Source: Pseudomonas putida (lineage in GTDB: Bacteria; Pseudomonadota; Gammaproteobacteria; Pseudomonadales; Pseudomonadaceae). Taken from it: a DNA stretch of 64,000 bases. Positions 26,633 through 35,613 of the stretch are shown piece by piece. Numbering within the stretch: position 1 is the stretch's first letter; each line of letters opens with the position of its first letter. The notes below the pieces were generated by a model. It was not told the origin of the DNA. It did not search any database and was given only the letters and a program-made list of their open reading frames with translations. A program made the translations under genes and the position numbers. The stretch is taken from assembly GCA_029953615.1 (NCBI GenBank), contig CP124529.1:2632998-2696997 (forward strand), given 5' to 3'.

Positions 26633-28875
26633 CGCTTGAACAGCCCCTTGAGCGCGTCTTTCAGTTCCGGGCTCACTTTGTCTCCGAGTTTTTCATCGAT
26701 CTTGTCTTGCAGGCGGTTGCCAGCCAGTTTGGCCGCTACCTTGCCCAGGCCGTCCTGGTCCAGGCGGCAGGCCTTGGCGCCCAGCTCCAGCGGGCCGCGG
26801 CAGCGCAGCGGTATTTCGACACCGACGTAGCGTTCGTTGACCTGACAGGCCGGGTCCGGCATGGCGCGCTGGTCGCCTTCGACAAGCACGCCAACGTTGT
26901 AGTCCATGCCCAGCACGCGCAGGTCGAGGTCACCATGGCCGTTGACGGTCAGGCCCGGAATGCGCGCCTTGAGGTCCGGGTTGCTGGCGACGCCATTGCG
27001 CACTACCAGGCTGCCACGCAGTTCCTGGAACGGGGTGTCCTTGCCGCGTGGCTCGCCGGTGAGCGATTTGCGGTTCAGCGTAGCGATGGCCTGGCACAGC
27101 TGCTGCTCCAGGTTGGCATTGACCAGCACGCCGTCGTTGATGACGAAATTGGCGTTGCCGTTGAGGGTATCGACCAGGGCCTTCTGGCTGTTGCCAGTGG
27201 CGGTCAGGTCGCTGGTCAGCGTCAGCAGGCCTTTGACCGGTGGCGTCTGTTCCTTGCCCTCGGTCTTGATGAAGTGCTCCACCGGTACCCGCTGGATGTT
27301 GGTGTTGACGCCCAGTTGCGGCACGGCAGGGCGCACATCGACGGTGCCCTTGGCCTCGAAGGTGCCGTTGTACAGCTCACCGCGCAGGGTTTGCAGGGTC
27401 AGCAGGCCGCCTTGGCCGGTGGCCTTGAGCTGGGCGTCTTCGATTGGCAGTTTGTCCAGGGTCAGCGCGCCGAAGGCCAGGTCGGCCTGCAGGTCGAGGG
27501 CGCGCAGGCGGTCGACCGGCAGCAGCTTGTCGTCGCTCCAGGCCACCTGGGTCGGGGCGTTGGGCAGCGGCGTGGTGCCGGCACCGGCGACCGCGCTGGC
27601 TTCCTGTTGCTTGACCTCGGCCTGACGGGCGGCGGTGGCGCCCTTGGCTTCTTCACTTTTGGCCGGCAGGTAGCGGTCGGCGTCGAAGGTGTCGCCTTTG
27701 AGCTGCAGGCGCAGGGCCTGTCTGGCGAAGTCTTCGACGGCCACGCGGCCACTGAAGGTGCTGTCGTCCAGCTTCACCGCCAGGTCTTCCAGGGCCAGGC
27801 TGTTCGGTGTGCCTTGCAGGCGGGTGACCAGCTCCAGCTTGGCGAAGGCCGCCGGGTCGTTGGTGGCCGGCAGCGGGCGGCCGATGCCGTCGAGGAAGGT
27901 GCGCAGGTCGAACTGGGCGATGGACAGGCCGCCGCTCAGCTGTGGCGCCTTGTCCAGGTCACGCAGGTTCAGCTCGCCCAGGGCGCGCAGCTGGTTGGCC
28001 GAGACTTTCAGGCCGTTCCACGAGGCGACATTGGCGGCCAGGTCGACCAGCAACTGGCCTTGGGCGGCGAAGGTCACGGCCTTGCCACCAGTGGGCTCAC
28101 CCGAGGTTTCGCCCGACAGGCGCATGTCTTCGAAGTTGTAGCGCCTGAGCTTGCGGTCGAAGCGCAGCTCGCCGGCCAGTTCGGTGCGGGCCTTGATGTT
28201 CGGCTGGCTGGCACTGAGGAAGGCGCTGGCCTTGAGGGGAATGTTCGCCCCTTCGTGGACCGGCCCGGTGCTCAGCTGGATGCTCTCGGCGCTGTAGCTC
28301 TGGCCGGTCTTGGCATCGGTGTACTGCACACGGGCGTTGTTCACGGTCAGGCTGTCGATGTCCAGCTTGACGGCACGCTCGTTGCTGGCGGCCGGCGCCG
28401 ACGCCTGTTCGGCCGGTGCCGGTGCCGCAGTACCGGCCTGCGCATCGGCGCTGGCACCGTTCTGCGCGGGCAGCGGCTTGCCGATGTCTTCCCAGTTGCC
28501 ATGGCCGTGCTCGTCACGGGCCAGGGTCAGGTTCAGGCCCTCGACGCGCACATCGCTCATCTGCACTTCGCGGCGCAGCAATGGCAGCACCCGTACCGAC
28601 AGGCCAAGCATCTGCAGGTCGGCGAATGGCTCCTTGGGTTTGTTCAAGGTGGCGATGCTCGCCTCGTGCAGCTCCAGGCCCAGCCACGGGAACAGGCTCC
28701 AGCCAATGTCACCGTTGAGGGTCAGCTCGACGTGAGCCTTGTCACGTGCCAGCTGGCGAATCTCGTCTTTGTAGTCGTTGGGATCGAAGAGGTGGGTCAG
28801 GGCGAAGCCCAGCGCCACGATGATCAGCAGCAACCCGAGAAGCCCAAGTCCCAGGATTTTGCCGAACGCTTTCAT
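26629..28875 (-). CDS. asmA: AsmA family protein
   Basis: 748-aa inner-membrane-anchored periplasmic protein of the AsmA family, bridge-like proteins now linked to phospholipid transfer toward the outer membrane. One N-terminal TM (ILGLGLLGLLLIIVALGFAL) precedes the AsmA domain signature (DPNDYKDEIRQLARDKAHVELTLNGDIGWSLFPWLGLELHE). A long repetitive beta-groove region follows, and the C-terminal AsmA_2 part contains GLLTLTSDLTATGNS and GDLDLRVLGMDYNVGVLVEG. A Gln/Ala/Pro-rich spacer is near residues 140-165. It is first in the asmA-mutY-yggX operon. Confidence 0.92.
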   Translation of the reverse strand: MKAFGKILGLGLLGLLLIIVALGFALTHLFDPNDYKDEIRQLARDKAHVELTLNGDIGWSLFPWLGLELHEASIATLNKPKEPFADLQMLGLSVRVLPLLRREVQMSDVRVEGLNLTLARDEHGHGNWEDIGKPLPAQNGASADAQAGTAAPAPAEQASAPAASNERAVKLDIDSLTVNNARVQYTDAKTGQSYSAESIQLSTGPVHEGANIPLKASAFLSASQPNIKARTELAGELRFDRKLRRYNFEDMRLSGETSGEPTGGKAVTFAAQGQLLVDLAANVASWNGLKVSANQLRALGELNLRDLDKAPQLSGGLSIAQFDLRTFLDGIGRPLPATNDPAAFAKLELVTRLQGTPNSLALEDLAVKLDDSTFSGRVAVEDFARQALRLQLKGDTFDADRYLPAKSEEAKGATAARQAEVKQQEASAVAGAGTTPLPNAPTQVAWSDDKLLPVDRLRALDLQADLAFGALTLDKLPIEDAQLKATGQGGLLTLQTLRGELYNGTFEAKGTVDVRPAVPQLGVNTNIQRVPVEHFIKTEGKEQTPPVKGLLTLTSDLTATGNSQKALVDTLNGNANFVINDGVLVNANLEQQLCQAIATLNRKSLTGEPRGKDTPFQELRGSLVVRNGVASNPDLKARIPGLTVNGHGDLDLRVLGMDYNVGVLVEGDQRAMPDPACQVNERYVGVEIPLRCRGPLELGAKACRLDQDGLGKVAAKLAGNRLQDKIDEKLGDKVSPELKDALKGLFKR

Positions 28876-29262
28876 GGGCGAGTCCTTGTAGTCCGTTATT
28901 GAAATTCAGGCGGCAGAGTATAGCGCCGCAGTGGTTGCCCCTGCGTATTCGACTAGAGATACGGGGTATTTCCTACGCTTGCAGCAGATGGTACGGCTTT
29001 CGACAGCCATGATTTTGTCAGTTCCGAATGTGTGGCCTGTACTGGCCCTATCGCCGGCAAGCCAGCTCCCACAGGGATCCCGCTGTCCCCCAGGCCGGTG
29101 GTGTACCTGTGGGAGCTGGCTTGCCGGCGATTGGGCCGGTACAGGCAACATGACCGTTTCAGCCAAGCAAAAATTAACGATATCAGATTGCTTTCACGCC
29201 ACTTGATGCTGCTACCCTTGCGCCGCTTTGCCTGCACCCTCCCTATAAGAAGGATCTGATCC
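28876..29262. other. Divergent gap with a REP pair
   Basis: 387 bases between asmA and the MFS gene. An inverted REP pair of the ATCGCCGGCAAGCCAGCTCC type occupies 29034-29150. The MFS ATG at 29263 is preceded by AGAAGGATCTGATCC. No other gene is supported. Confidence 0.6.
29034..29150. repeat. Inverted REP pair (CGCCGGCAAGCCAGC variant)
   Basis: ATCGCCGGCAAGCCAGCTCC starts near 29050 and its inverse GGGAGCTGGCTTGCCGGCGA near 29111. Both arms are flanked by GGCCTGTACTGGCC / GGGCCGGTACAGGC. Confidence 0.8.
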
Positions 29263-30925
29263 ATGAGCAGTACCGTCGCGGCGGGGACCTTGGCCAGTGC
29301 GCCAGGCTTCCTGTCGAAGGAGCGCATCATCGCCCGCCCGGGCTTCAACCGCTGGCTGGTCCCGCCCGCCGCCCTGGCCATTCACCTGTGCATCGGCATG
29401 GCCTATGGCTTTTCGGTGTTCTGGCTGCCGCTGTCGCAGGCCCTCGGCATCACCGCCCCGGTCGCCTGCGCGGCAGACATGGGCTTCATGGCCCGCATGT
29501 TCAGCGCGGAATGCGACTGGCCAATCTCCATGCTGAGCTGGATCTACACCCTGTTCTTCGTCTTCCTCGGTTGCTCGGCAGCTGTGCTGGGTGGCTGGCT
29601 GGAACACGCCGGCCCGCGCAAGGCCGGCCTGGTGTCGGCACTGTGCTGGTGCGGCGGCATGCTGATTTCGGCCATTGGCGTGAAAACCCACCAGCTGTGG
29701 CTGATGTGGCTGGGCTCCGGTGTAATCGGCGGTATCGGCCTGGGCCTGGGCTACATCTCGCCGGTGTCGACCCTGATCAAGTGGTTCCCGGACAAGCGCG
29801 GCATGGCCACCGGTATGGCGATCATGGGCTTCGGCGGCGGGGCCATGGTCGGTGCACCGTTGGCCACCGCGCTCATGGGCCACTTCGGCAATGCGCAGGA
29901 AGTGGGCGTGTGGCAGAGCTTCGTGGCCATGGCGGCGATCTACTTCGTGTTCAATGACTGCCGGTGCCTTGGCGTATCGCGTGCCGCCGACCGGCTGGAA
30001 ACCCGAAGGCTGGAGCGCCCCGGCTAAGAAAGCCGGCAACACCATGGTCACCGACCGCCACGTGCACGTCAGCGTGGCCTGGAAAACCCCGCAGTTCGCC
30101 TTGATCTGGCTGGTACTGTGCCTGAACGTGTCGGCCGGTATCGGTATTCTCGGCATGGCTTCGCCGCTGCTGCAGGAAGTGTTCGCCGGCAAGTTGCTGG
30201 GCAACGAACTGGCCTTTAGTGAACTGAGCGCTGCACAGCTGGCGCAGATTGCCGCGATTGCCGCCGGCTTTACCGGCCTGCTCAGCCTGTTCAACATCGG
30301 CGGGCGGTTCTTCTGGGCGTCGTTCTCGGACTACATTGGCCGCAAGAACACCTATTTCGCTTTCTTCGCCCTGGGTGTGGGCTTGTACAGCCTGGTGCCG
30401 AACATGGGGCACCTGGGTAACGTGGCGCTGTTCGTGGCGGCGTTCTGCATCATCCTGTCGGTGTACGGTGGTGGTTTTGCCACGGTACCTGCCTACCTGG
30501 CTGACCTGTTCGGCACGCAGATGGTCGGTGCCATTCATGGCCGCCTGTTGACTGCCTGGGCAGCAGCGGGGGTGCTGGGGCCAGTGCTCATTACCTACCT
30601 GCGCGAGTATCAGTTGGCGGCCGGGGTGGAGCGTGCGGCCGCTTATGACATGACCCTGTACATCCTCGCCGGCCTGTTGGTGCTGGGCTTTTTCTGCAAC
30701 ATGCTGGTGCGACCGGTGGCCGACAGGCATTTCATGAGTGATGCCGAACTGGCTGCAGAGCGGGCGTTGAGCCATGACAAAGGCGCCGATGGGGCGCGCT
30801 CGCTGGAGTGGAAGGCGGCGCCGGGTAGCCTGCCGCTGGTGCTGCTGGCCTGGGCAGTGGTGGTCGTGCCGTTGGCCTGGGGGGTTTGGGTCACTCTGCA
30901 GAAGACGGCGGTGCTGTTCCATTGA
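29263..30925 (+). pseudogene. MFS transporter, oxalate/formate antiporter (OFA) type, frameshifted
   Basis: 553 aa after correction, about 12 TM helices. The first frame gives LAIHLCIGMAYGFSVFWLPLSQ, WIYTLFFVFLGCSAAVLGG, ISPVSTLIKWFPDKRGMATGMAIMGFGGGAMVGAPLA. At 29953-29954 one extra A changes IYFVFMTAGALAYRVPPTGWKPEGW into a false frame. The second frame supplies the C-terminal half (SLFNIGGRFFWASFSDYIGRKNTYFAFF, LYILAGLLVLGFFCNML). The NIGGRFFWASFSDYIGRK loop is characteristic of OxlT-like carriers. The substrate is unknown, and the gene stands alone. Either decayed or mis-sequenced. Confidence 0.88.
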
Positions 30926-30927
30926 TT

Positions 30928-30967
30928 GGGGGCGCTTTGCGCCCCATCGCGACACAAGGCCGCTCCT
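30928..30967. repeat. REP arm used as target by IS110 copy 1
   Basis: GGGGGCGCTTTGCGCCCC then ATCGCGACACAAGGCCGCTC, cut by the element at the CT core (30966-30967). The opposite arm of the pair (TGTAGGAGCGGCCTTGTGTC, then GGGCTGCAAAGCAGCCCC) survives at 32272-32316 on the other side. Confidence 0.85.
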
Positions 30968-31223
30968 TGTATGTTGTGTCTGGCCTAGCGGGAGAGGTTA
31001 TTCTCGTCGGGCTGAAGAAGCACTTCCGGGGAGGCCGATCGCTCCTGAAGGCAGGTATTGCCCCTGACCTTGTATGTAGAGAGGCCCCCGCCTCATTGCC
31101 CACTGCGAAGAGTATCGAGAAGCCGACAAGTCGGACTTCGCATTACAAGGTTGCAGCAGCATGAAGTTCGAGGTCGGGGAACCGGAGGCCATTGTTACCT
31201 AACTCGCTTGGGAGAGGGAAGGA
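30968..31223 (+). ncRNA. Putative bridge RNA region of IS110 copy 1
   Basis: The non-coding left end contains CGCTCCT (31040-31046) close after AGGCCG (31032-31037), repeating the REP target AGGCCGCTCCT. It also contains CCTTGTATGT (31068-31077), identical to the left IS/REP junction (30965-30974), and AGAGTATC (31109-31116), identical to the right end (32228-32235). IS110 elements are known to encode a bridge RNA whose loops pair with target and donor ends; these matches are the sequence evidence here. Exact RNA ends are not determinable. Confidence 0.65.
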
Positions 31224-32219
31224 ATGAGTGTCTGGGTTGGCGTCGATATCGGCTCACGTACTTCGGTCGTTGGGGTGCGTAAAGATGGGCGTCCGGCCGG
31301 ACAGTGGGATATCGCTCAAACCCCTGCAGGCCGTAAGGCTGCGGTGAAAAAGCTGCTGGCACTCAAACCCAAGTCGATCGTGATGGAGGCGACCGGAATC
31401 TATTACCTGGACTTGGCCCTTGAGCTACATGCGGCTGACCTCCCTGTATCCGTGATCAACCCCAAGAGCTTCCACAATTTCGCCAAACTGATGCTGGTGA
31501 ACAGCAAGACCGATGCAATAGATGCTCAACTGCTGTCCGAGTACGGCGAGCGTATGACACCGCGCTTGTGGACACCTCCAAGCCTTGTGCAGCTTGAACT
31601 GAGGGCTCTGGGGCGACACATCAATCGTTTGGTGGGGCATCGTACAAGGGCGAAGAACGAACTGCATGCATTGCAGGCGACCGCTACAACCGTGTCGATG
31701 CTGATCGAGGATCAGGAGGAAGCGATTGCTTCACTGGATAATCGAATTGAGCGCTTTCGTAAGGCGGGCCGCGAGCTGGTCGCCCAGTGTCCGACGCTTA
31801 CTCGGCAGTACAAGCAGCTGCTCGCAGGGCCTGGGATGGGAGAAGTCTCTGCACTTGCGGCATTGGCTGAACTGACCATCCTTCCTCAAATGCTCAAGTC
31901 CTCGCAGGTAGCTCGCCACGCGGGTCTCGATGTTCGACAGACCCAATCGGGAACGAGCATTGATAAGCCCGGCAGACTCGGCAAAAGTGGGAATGCTTAT
32001 CTACGGGCAGCCATGTACATGCCTGCCTTGACCGCAGTGCGCTGCGACCCTTATGCGAAGGCTTTTTACGAGTCGTTGGTCAACAGGGGCAAGAAGAAAA
32101 TGCAGGCTATCGCTGCTGTCATGCGCAAGTACCTGACAGGCATCTGGGCATGTATGCGCGGGGATGAGCCATTTGATACGGCCAAGCTTTTCAGCTCTGA
32201 ACACCTCAGAAAAGCTTGA
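31224..32219 (+). CDS. IS110-family transposase, copy 1
   Basis: 331-aa DEDD recombinase. The N-terminal RuvC-like domain begins [15 protein letters not shown] (Asp8), with Glu in [19 protein letters not shown] and the Asp pair in [16 protein letters not shown] coiled-coil linker (about 125-190) leads to the Tnp/transposase_20 domain [16 protein letters not shown], with FGK-like [12 protein letters not shown] and the catalytic Ser region [19 protein letters not shown]. It cuts and joins donor and target under bridge-RNA guidance. ATG follows GGGAAGGA. The frame is intact and the protein identical to copy 2. Confidence 0.95.
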   Translation: MSVWVGVDIGSRTSVVGVRKDGRPAGQWDIAQTPAGRKAAVKKLLALKPKSIVMEATGIYYLDLALELHAADLPVSVINPKSFHNFAKLMLVNSKTDAIDAQLLSEYGERMTPRLWTPPSLVQLELRALGRHINRLVGHRTRAKNELHALQATATTVSMLIEDQEEAIASLDNRIERFRKAGRELVAQCPTLTRQYKQLLAGPGMGEVSALAALAELTILPQMLKSSQVARHAGLDVRQTQSGTSIDKPGRLGKSGNAYLRAAMYMPALTAVRCDPYAKAFYESLVNRGKKKMQAIAAVMRKYLTGIWACMRGDEPFDTAKLFSSEHLRKA

Positions 32220-32267
32220 CCGCCAACAGAGTATCTACATTGGTCCCGTTCCCTCTGCGAGCGCCGT

Positions 32268-32316
32268 CCCCTGTAGGAGCGGCCTTGTGTCGCGATGGGC
32301 TGCAAAGCAGCCCCAA
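32268..32316. repeat. REP arm, inverse partner of the interrupted one
   Basis: CCCTGTAGGAGCGGCCTTGTGTCGCGAT then GGGCTGCAAAGCAGCCCC. It originally formed a pair with 30928-30967. Confidence 0.85.
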
Positions 32317-32387
32317 ACTACGCGGTTGTATAGACCTGTAACGGTATCCAGCCCCGTAATTGCTTGCTTTGCCATATGTCATCCGCG

Positions 32388-32417
32388 TTTCAAGCCGGCG
32401 CGTTCTAGGCCTATAAT
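32388..32417 (+). promoter_or_regulatory. Probable promoter of the his operon
   Basis: A perfect -10 TATAAT at 32412-32417 with a weak -35 (TTTCAA, 32388-32393, 18-bp spacer). The start near 32424 leaves about 30 bases before the hisB ATG. IS110 copy 1 ends 150 bp upstream and does not break it. Confidence 0.55.
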
Positions 32418-32454
32418 GAAGCCCTTTTCGCCTAATGATTTTGCGGAGCTGGTG

Positions 32455-33048
32455 ATGGTCGAACGTAAGGCTTCCGTCGAGCGCAATACCCTGGAAACCC
32501 AGGTCAAGTGCTCGATCAACCTCGATGGCAGTGGCAAGGCCCGATTCGATATCGGTGTGCCTTTCCTTGAACACATGCTGGACCAGATTGCCCGCCATGG
32601 GCTGATCGATCTGGATATCGAGTGCAAGGGTGACACGCATATCGATGATCACCATACCGTCGAAGACGTCGGCATCACCCTGGGCATGGCATTCGCCCAG
32701 GCCATCGGTGACAAGAAGGGCATCTTCCGCTACGGCCACGCCTACGTGCCGCTGGACGAAGCGCTGTCGCGCGTGGTCATCGACTTCTCCGGTCGCCCAG
32801 GCCTGCAGATGCACGTGCCGTACACCCGCGCCAGCGTAGGTGGCTTCGATGTCGACCTGTTCCAGGAGTTCTTCCAGGGCTTCGTCAACCACGCCCTGGT
32901 GACCCTGCACATCGACAACCTGCGTGGCCACAACACCCACCACCAGATCGAGACCGTGTTCAAGGCTTTCGGTCGCGCCTTGCGCATGGCCATCACCCTC
33001 GACGAGCGCATGGCCGGGCAAATGCCTTCCACCAAAGGGTGCCTGTAA
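32455..33048 (+). CDS. hisB: Imidazoleglycerol-phosphate dehydratase
   Basis: 197-aa monofunctional HisB, sixth step of histidine synthesis. [20 protein letters not shown], then [27 protein letters not shown], the Mn-binding [15 protein letters not shown] and the second half repeat [22 protein letters not shown]. There is no phosphatase domain, as usual in Pseudomonas. Start ATG 32455 follows GGAGCTGGTG; the longer frame to 32164 crosses a REP and IS sequence. hisH starts directly after the stop. Confidence 0.97.
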   Translation: MVERKASVERNTLETQVKCSINLDGSGKARFDIGVPFLEHMLDQIARHGLIDLDIECKGDTHIDDHHTVEDVGITLGMAFAQAIGDKKGIFRYGHAYVPLDEALSRVVIDFSGRPGLQMHVPYTRASVGGFDVDLFQEFFQGFVNHALVTLHIDNLRGHNTHHQIETVFKAFGRALRMAITLDERMAGQMPSTKGCL

Positions 33049-33687
33049 ATGCAGACGGTAGCCGTAATCGACTATGGCATGGGCAATCTGCACTCGGTAG
33101 CCAAGGCGCTCGAGCATGTAGGGGCCGGTAAGGTGCTGGTCACCAGCGATGCCACGGTCATCCGCGAAGCCGACCGCGTTGTATTCCCGGGCGTTGGCGC
33201 GATTCGCGACTGCATGGCCGAAATCCGCCGCCTGGGCTTCGACAGCCTGGTGCGCGAAGTCAGCCAGGACCGCCCGTTCCTCGGCATTTGCGTGGGCATG
33301 CAGGCACTGCTCGACCACAGCGAAGAAAACGACGGTGTCGACTGCATCGGCCTGTTCCCCGGCCAGGTGCGCTTCTTCGGCAAAGACCTGCAGGAAGACG
33401 GCGAGCACCTGAAGGTGCCGCACATGGGCTGGAACGAAGTCGGCCAGACCAACGACCACCCGCTGTGGCACGACATCCCCGACCGTGCACGGTTCTACTT
33501 CGTGCACAGCTACTACATCAATGCCGGCAAGCCGGCCCAGGTGGTCGGCCGCGGCCATTACGGTGTCGATTTCGCCGCTGCGCTGGCCGATGGCTCGCGC
33601 TTTGCCGTGCAGTTCCACCCGGAGAAGAGCCATACCCATGGCCTGCAGCTGCTGCAGAACTTCGTTGCCTGGGACGGGCGCTGGTAA
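33049..33687 (+). CDS. hisH: Imidazole glycerol phosphate synthase, glutamine amidotransferase subunit
   Basis: 212-aa class I glutaminase supplying ammonia to His[17 protein letters not shown], the oxyanion strand PGVGAI, the nucleophile Cys81 in [12 protein letters not shown], and His/Glu in [14 protein letters not shown] near the C-terminus. It starts on the base after the hisB stop. In this operon the hisH and hisF partners are separated by a DUF2164 gene and hisA. Confidence 0.97.
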   Translation: MQTVAVIDYGMGNLHSVAKALEHVGAGKVLVTSDATVIREADRVVFPGVGAIRDCMAEIRRLGFDSLVREVSQDRPFLGICVGMQALLDHSEENDGVDCIGLFPGQVRFFGKDLQEDGEHLKVPHMGWNEVGQTNDHPLWHDIPDRARFYFVHSYYINAGKPAQVVGRGHYGVDFAAALADGSRFAVQFHPEKSHTHGLQLLQNFVAWDGRW

Positions 33688-33948
33688 ATGAGCAGGTCGA
33701 AGACCAAGGCCCCGGTCATCACCCTGGCCCCCGAGCAGGAGCGCGAAGCGCTGCATACGCTCAAGCGCTTTCTCGAAGACCGTTTCGAGCTGGAGCTGGG
33801 GTCGTTCGAAGTGGCCGAGGTCCTCGAACTGTTCAGCAAAGAAATTGCACCCCATTACTACAACAGGGCGATTGCCGATGTTCAGCTGCACCTCAAGGAG
33901 CGGTTCGAGAGCATCGAAAGCGATCTGTGGGCGCTCGAGAAGCCCTGA
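33688..33948 (+). CDS. DUF2164 family protein
   Basis: 86 aa, MSRSKTKAPVITLAPEQERE, then ALHTLKRFLEDRFELELGSFEVAEVLELFSKEIAPHYYNRAIADVQLHLKERFESIESDLWALEKP. DUF2164 members are small helical proteins of unknown function, and NRAIADVQ is the conserved block. The ATG is the next base after the hisH stop, and hisA follows after 27 bases, so it is transcribed and probably translated with the his genes. This position is common in pseudomonads. Confidence 0.9.
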   Translation: MSRSKTKAPVITLAPEQEREALHTLKRFLEDRFELELGSFEVAEVLELFSKEIAPHYYNRAIADVQLHLKERFESIESDLWALEKP

Positions 33949-33975
33949 AACCCCAAGAACAGACAGGTTCCCAAG

Positions 33976-34713
33976 ATGCTGATTATCCCCGCTATCGATC
34001 TGAAGGACGGTGCCTGCGTGCGCCTGCGCCAAGGCCGCATGGAAGACTCCACGGTATTTTCCGACGACCCGGTGAGCATGGCCGCCAAGTGGGTCGAGGG
34101 TGGCTGCCGCCGCCTGCACCTGGTCGACCTCAACGGCGCCTTCGAAGGCCAGCCGGTCAACGGTGAAGTGGTCACCGCCATTGCCAAGCGCTACCCGACC
34201 CTGCCGATCCAGATCGGCGGTGGCATCCGCTCGCTGGAAACCATCGAGCACTACGTCAAGGCTGGCGTCAGCTATGTGATCATCGGCACCAAGGCGGTCA
34301 AGCAGCCGGAATTCGTCGCCGAAGCGTGCAAGGCCTTCCCGGGCAAGGTCATCGTTGGCCTGGACGCCAAGGACGGCTTCGTCGCCACCGACGGCTGGGC
34401 TGAAGTGAGCTCGGTGCAGGTCATCGACCTGGCCAGGCGCTTCGAGGCCGATGGCGTCTCGGCGATCGTCTACACCGACATCGCCAAGGACGGCATGATG
34501 CAGGGCTGCAACGTGCCGTTCACCAAGGCGCTGGCAGAAGCCACCTCGATCCCGGTGATCGCCTCGGGCGGCATCCACAACCTGGGTGACATCAAAGCCC
34601 TGCTGGACGCCAAGGCCCCGGGCATCATCGGTGCCATCACCGGCCGTGCCATCTACGAAGGCACCCTCGATGTCGCCGAGGCCCAGGCCTTCTGCGACAA
34701 CTACCAAGGCTGA
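33976..34713 (+). CDS. hisA: ProFAR isomerase (1-(5-phosphoribosyl)-5-[(5-phosphoribosylamino)methylideneamino]imidazole-4-carboxamide isomerase)
   Basis: 245-aa TIM-barrel enzyme. [20 protein letters not shown] with catalytic Asp8, [13 protein letters not shown] and VIIGTKAV for phosphate binding. [17 protein letters not shown] carries the second catalytic Asp near 130. [14 protein letters not shown] and [12 protein letters not shown] belong to the second half-barrel. It follows the DUF2164 gene and precedes hisF by 10 bases. Confidence 0.97.
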   Translation: MLIIPAIDLKDGACVRLRQGRMEDSTVFSDDPVSMAAKWVEGGCRRLHLVDLNGAFEGQPVNGEVVTAIAKRYPTLPIQIGGGIRSLETIEHYVKAGVSYVIIGTKAVKQPEFVAEACKAFPGKVIVGLDAKDGFVATDGWAEVSSVQVIDLARRFEADGVSAIVYTDIAKDGMMQGCNVPFTKALAEATSIPVIASGGIHNLGDIKALLDAKAPGIIGAITGRAIYEGTLDVAEAQAFCDNYQG

Positions 34714-34723
34714 GGACTGAACC

Positions 34724-35494
34724 ATGGCACTGGCCAAGCGCATCATCCCTTGCCTGGACGTGGATAACGGCCGGGTGGTCAAGGGCGTCAAGTTCGAGAA
34801 CATCCGTGATGCCGGCGACCCGGTGGAAATCGCCCGTCGCTACGACGAGCAAGGTGCCGACGAAATCACCTTCCTCGACATCACCGCCAGCGTCGATGGC
34901 CGCGACACCACCCTGCATACCGTCGAGCGCATGGCCAGCCAGGTGTTCATCCCGCTGACCGTGGGCGGTGGCGTGCGCACCGTGCAGGACATCCGCAACC
35001 TGCTCAATGCCGGTGCCGACAAGGTATCGATCAACACGGCCGCGGTGTTCAACCCGGAGTTTGTCGGCGAGGCCGCGGACCGTTTCGGTTCGCAGTGCAT
35101 CGTTGTCGCCATCGACGCCAAGAAGGTGTCCGGGCCGGGCGAGGCTCCACGTTGGGAGATTTTCACCCACGGCGGGCGCAAGCCGACCGGGCTGGATGCC
35201 GTTGAATGGGCGAAGAAGATGGAAGGCCTTGGGGCTGGCGAGATCCTGCTGACCAGCATGGACCAGGACGGCATGAAGAATGGCTTCGACCTGGGTGTTA
35301 CCCGTGCGATCAGTGATGCGCTGGGTATTCCGGTGATTGCCTCGGGTGGTGTGGGCAACCTGCAGCACCTGGCCGACGGCATTCTGGAAGGGCACGCCAG
35401 TGCGGTGCTGGCGGCCAGTATCTTCCACTTTGGTGAGTACACGGTGCCGGAGGCCAAGGCCTACATGGCTTCGCGCGGGATCGTCGTTCGCTGA
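34724..35494 (+). CDS. hisF: Imidazole glycerol phosphate synthase, cyclase subunit
   Basis: 256-aa TIM-barrel cyclase that, with HisH, forms IGP and [25 protein letters not shown] with Asp11/12 region, [23 protein letters not shown] with the second catalytic Asp near 130, [15 protein letters not shown] and [12 protein letters not shown]. Length is normal. It is the last gene of the local his unit; a REP pair follows at once. Confidence 0.97.
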   Translation: MALAKRIIPCLDVDNGRVVKGVKFENIRDAGDPVEIARRYDEQGADEITFLDITASVDGRDTTLHTVERMASQVFIPLTVGGGVRTVQDIRNLLNAGADKVSINTAAVFNPEFVGEAADRFGSQCIVVAIDAKKVSGPGEAPRWEIFTHGGRKPTGLDAVEWAKKMEGLGAGEILLTSMDQDGMKNGFDLGVTRAISDALGIPVIASGGVGNLQHLADGILEGHASAVLAASIFHFGEYTVPEAKAYMASRGIVVR

Positions 35495-35507
35495 CAGAAT
35501 GCCGGGA

Positions 35508-35606
35508 GGGCTTCGCCCTCCTGTCGCGACACAAGGCCGCTCCTACAGGGGAATGCGTATCCCTGTAGGAGCGGCCTTGTGTCGCGATGGGCCGCAGCGC
35601 GGCCCC
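35508..35606. repeat. Inverted REP pair, GCGACACAAGGCCGC class
   Basis: GGGCTTCGCCC..GTCGCGACACAAGGCCGCTCCTACAGGG and its inverse CCTGTAGGAGCGGCCTTGTGTCGCG..GCCGCAGCGCGGCC between convergent hisF and cbcV. It is an unoccupied example of the IS110 target. Confidence 0.85.
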
Positions 35607-35613
35607 AAGGGCA

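Larger units (their letters stand above)
30966..32236 (+). mobile_element. IS110-family insertion sequence, copy 1 (ISPpu9/ISPpu10-like), about 1.27 kb
   Basis: Nearly identical to the copy at 58724-59995. Identity ends at the REP half on the left, and shortly after ATCTACATT on the right (32241). CT occurs at both junctions (30966-30967 and 32235-32236), the core dinucleotide expected for IS110 recombination. Removing one CT restores a continuous REP ...GGCCGCTCCTACA. There are no terminal inverted repeats or target duplication, as normal for this family. About 256 bases of non-coding DNA precede the transposase; almost none follow. Confidence 0.9.

Noticed and set aside
26707..28902. 731-aa open frame antisense to asmA
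   Set aside because: Gln/Val/Ala-rich shadow frame without start signals.
30966..32236. Direct target-site duplication around IS110 copies
   Set aside because: Only the CT core is repeated; longer duplication is absent, as expected for this family.
32206..34803. 865-aa open frame antisense to hisB-hisH-hisA
   Set aside because: Shadow of high-GC coding DNA; low-complexity Val/Ala/Asp/His composition, no ribosome site, and the plus-strand genes are certain.
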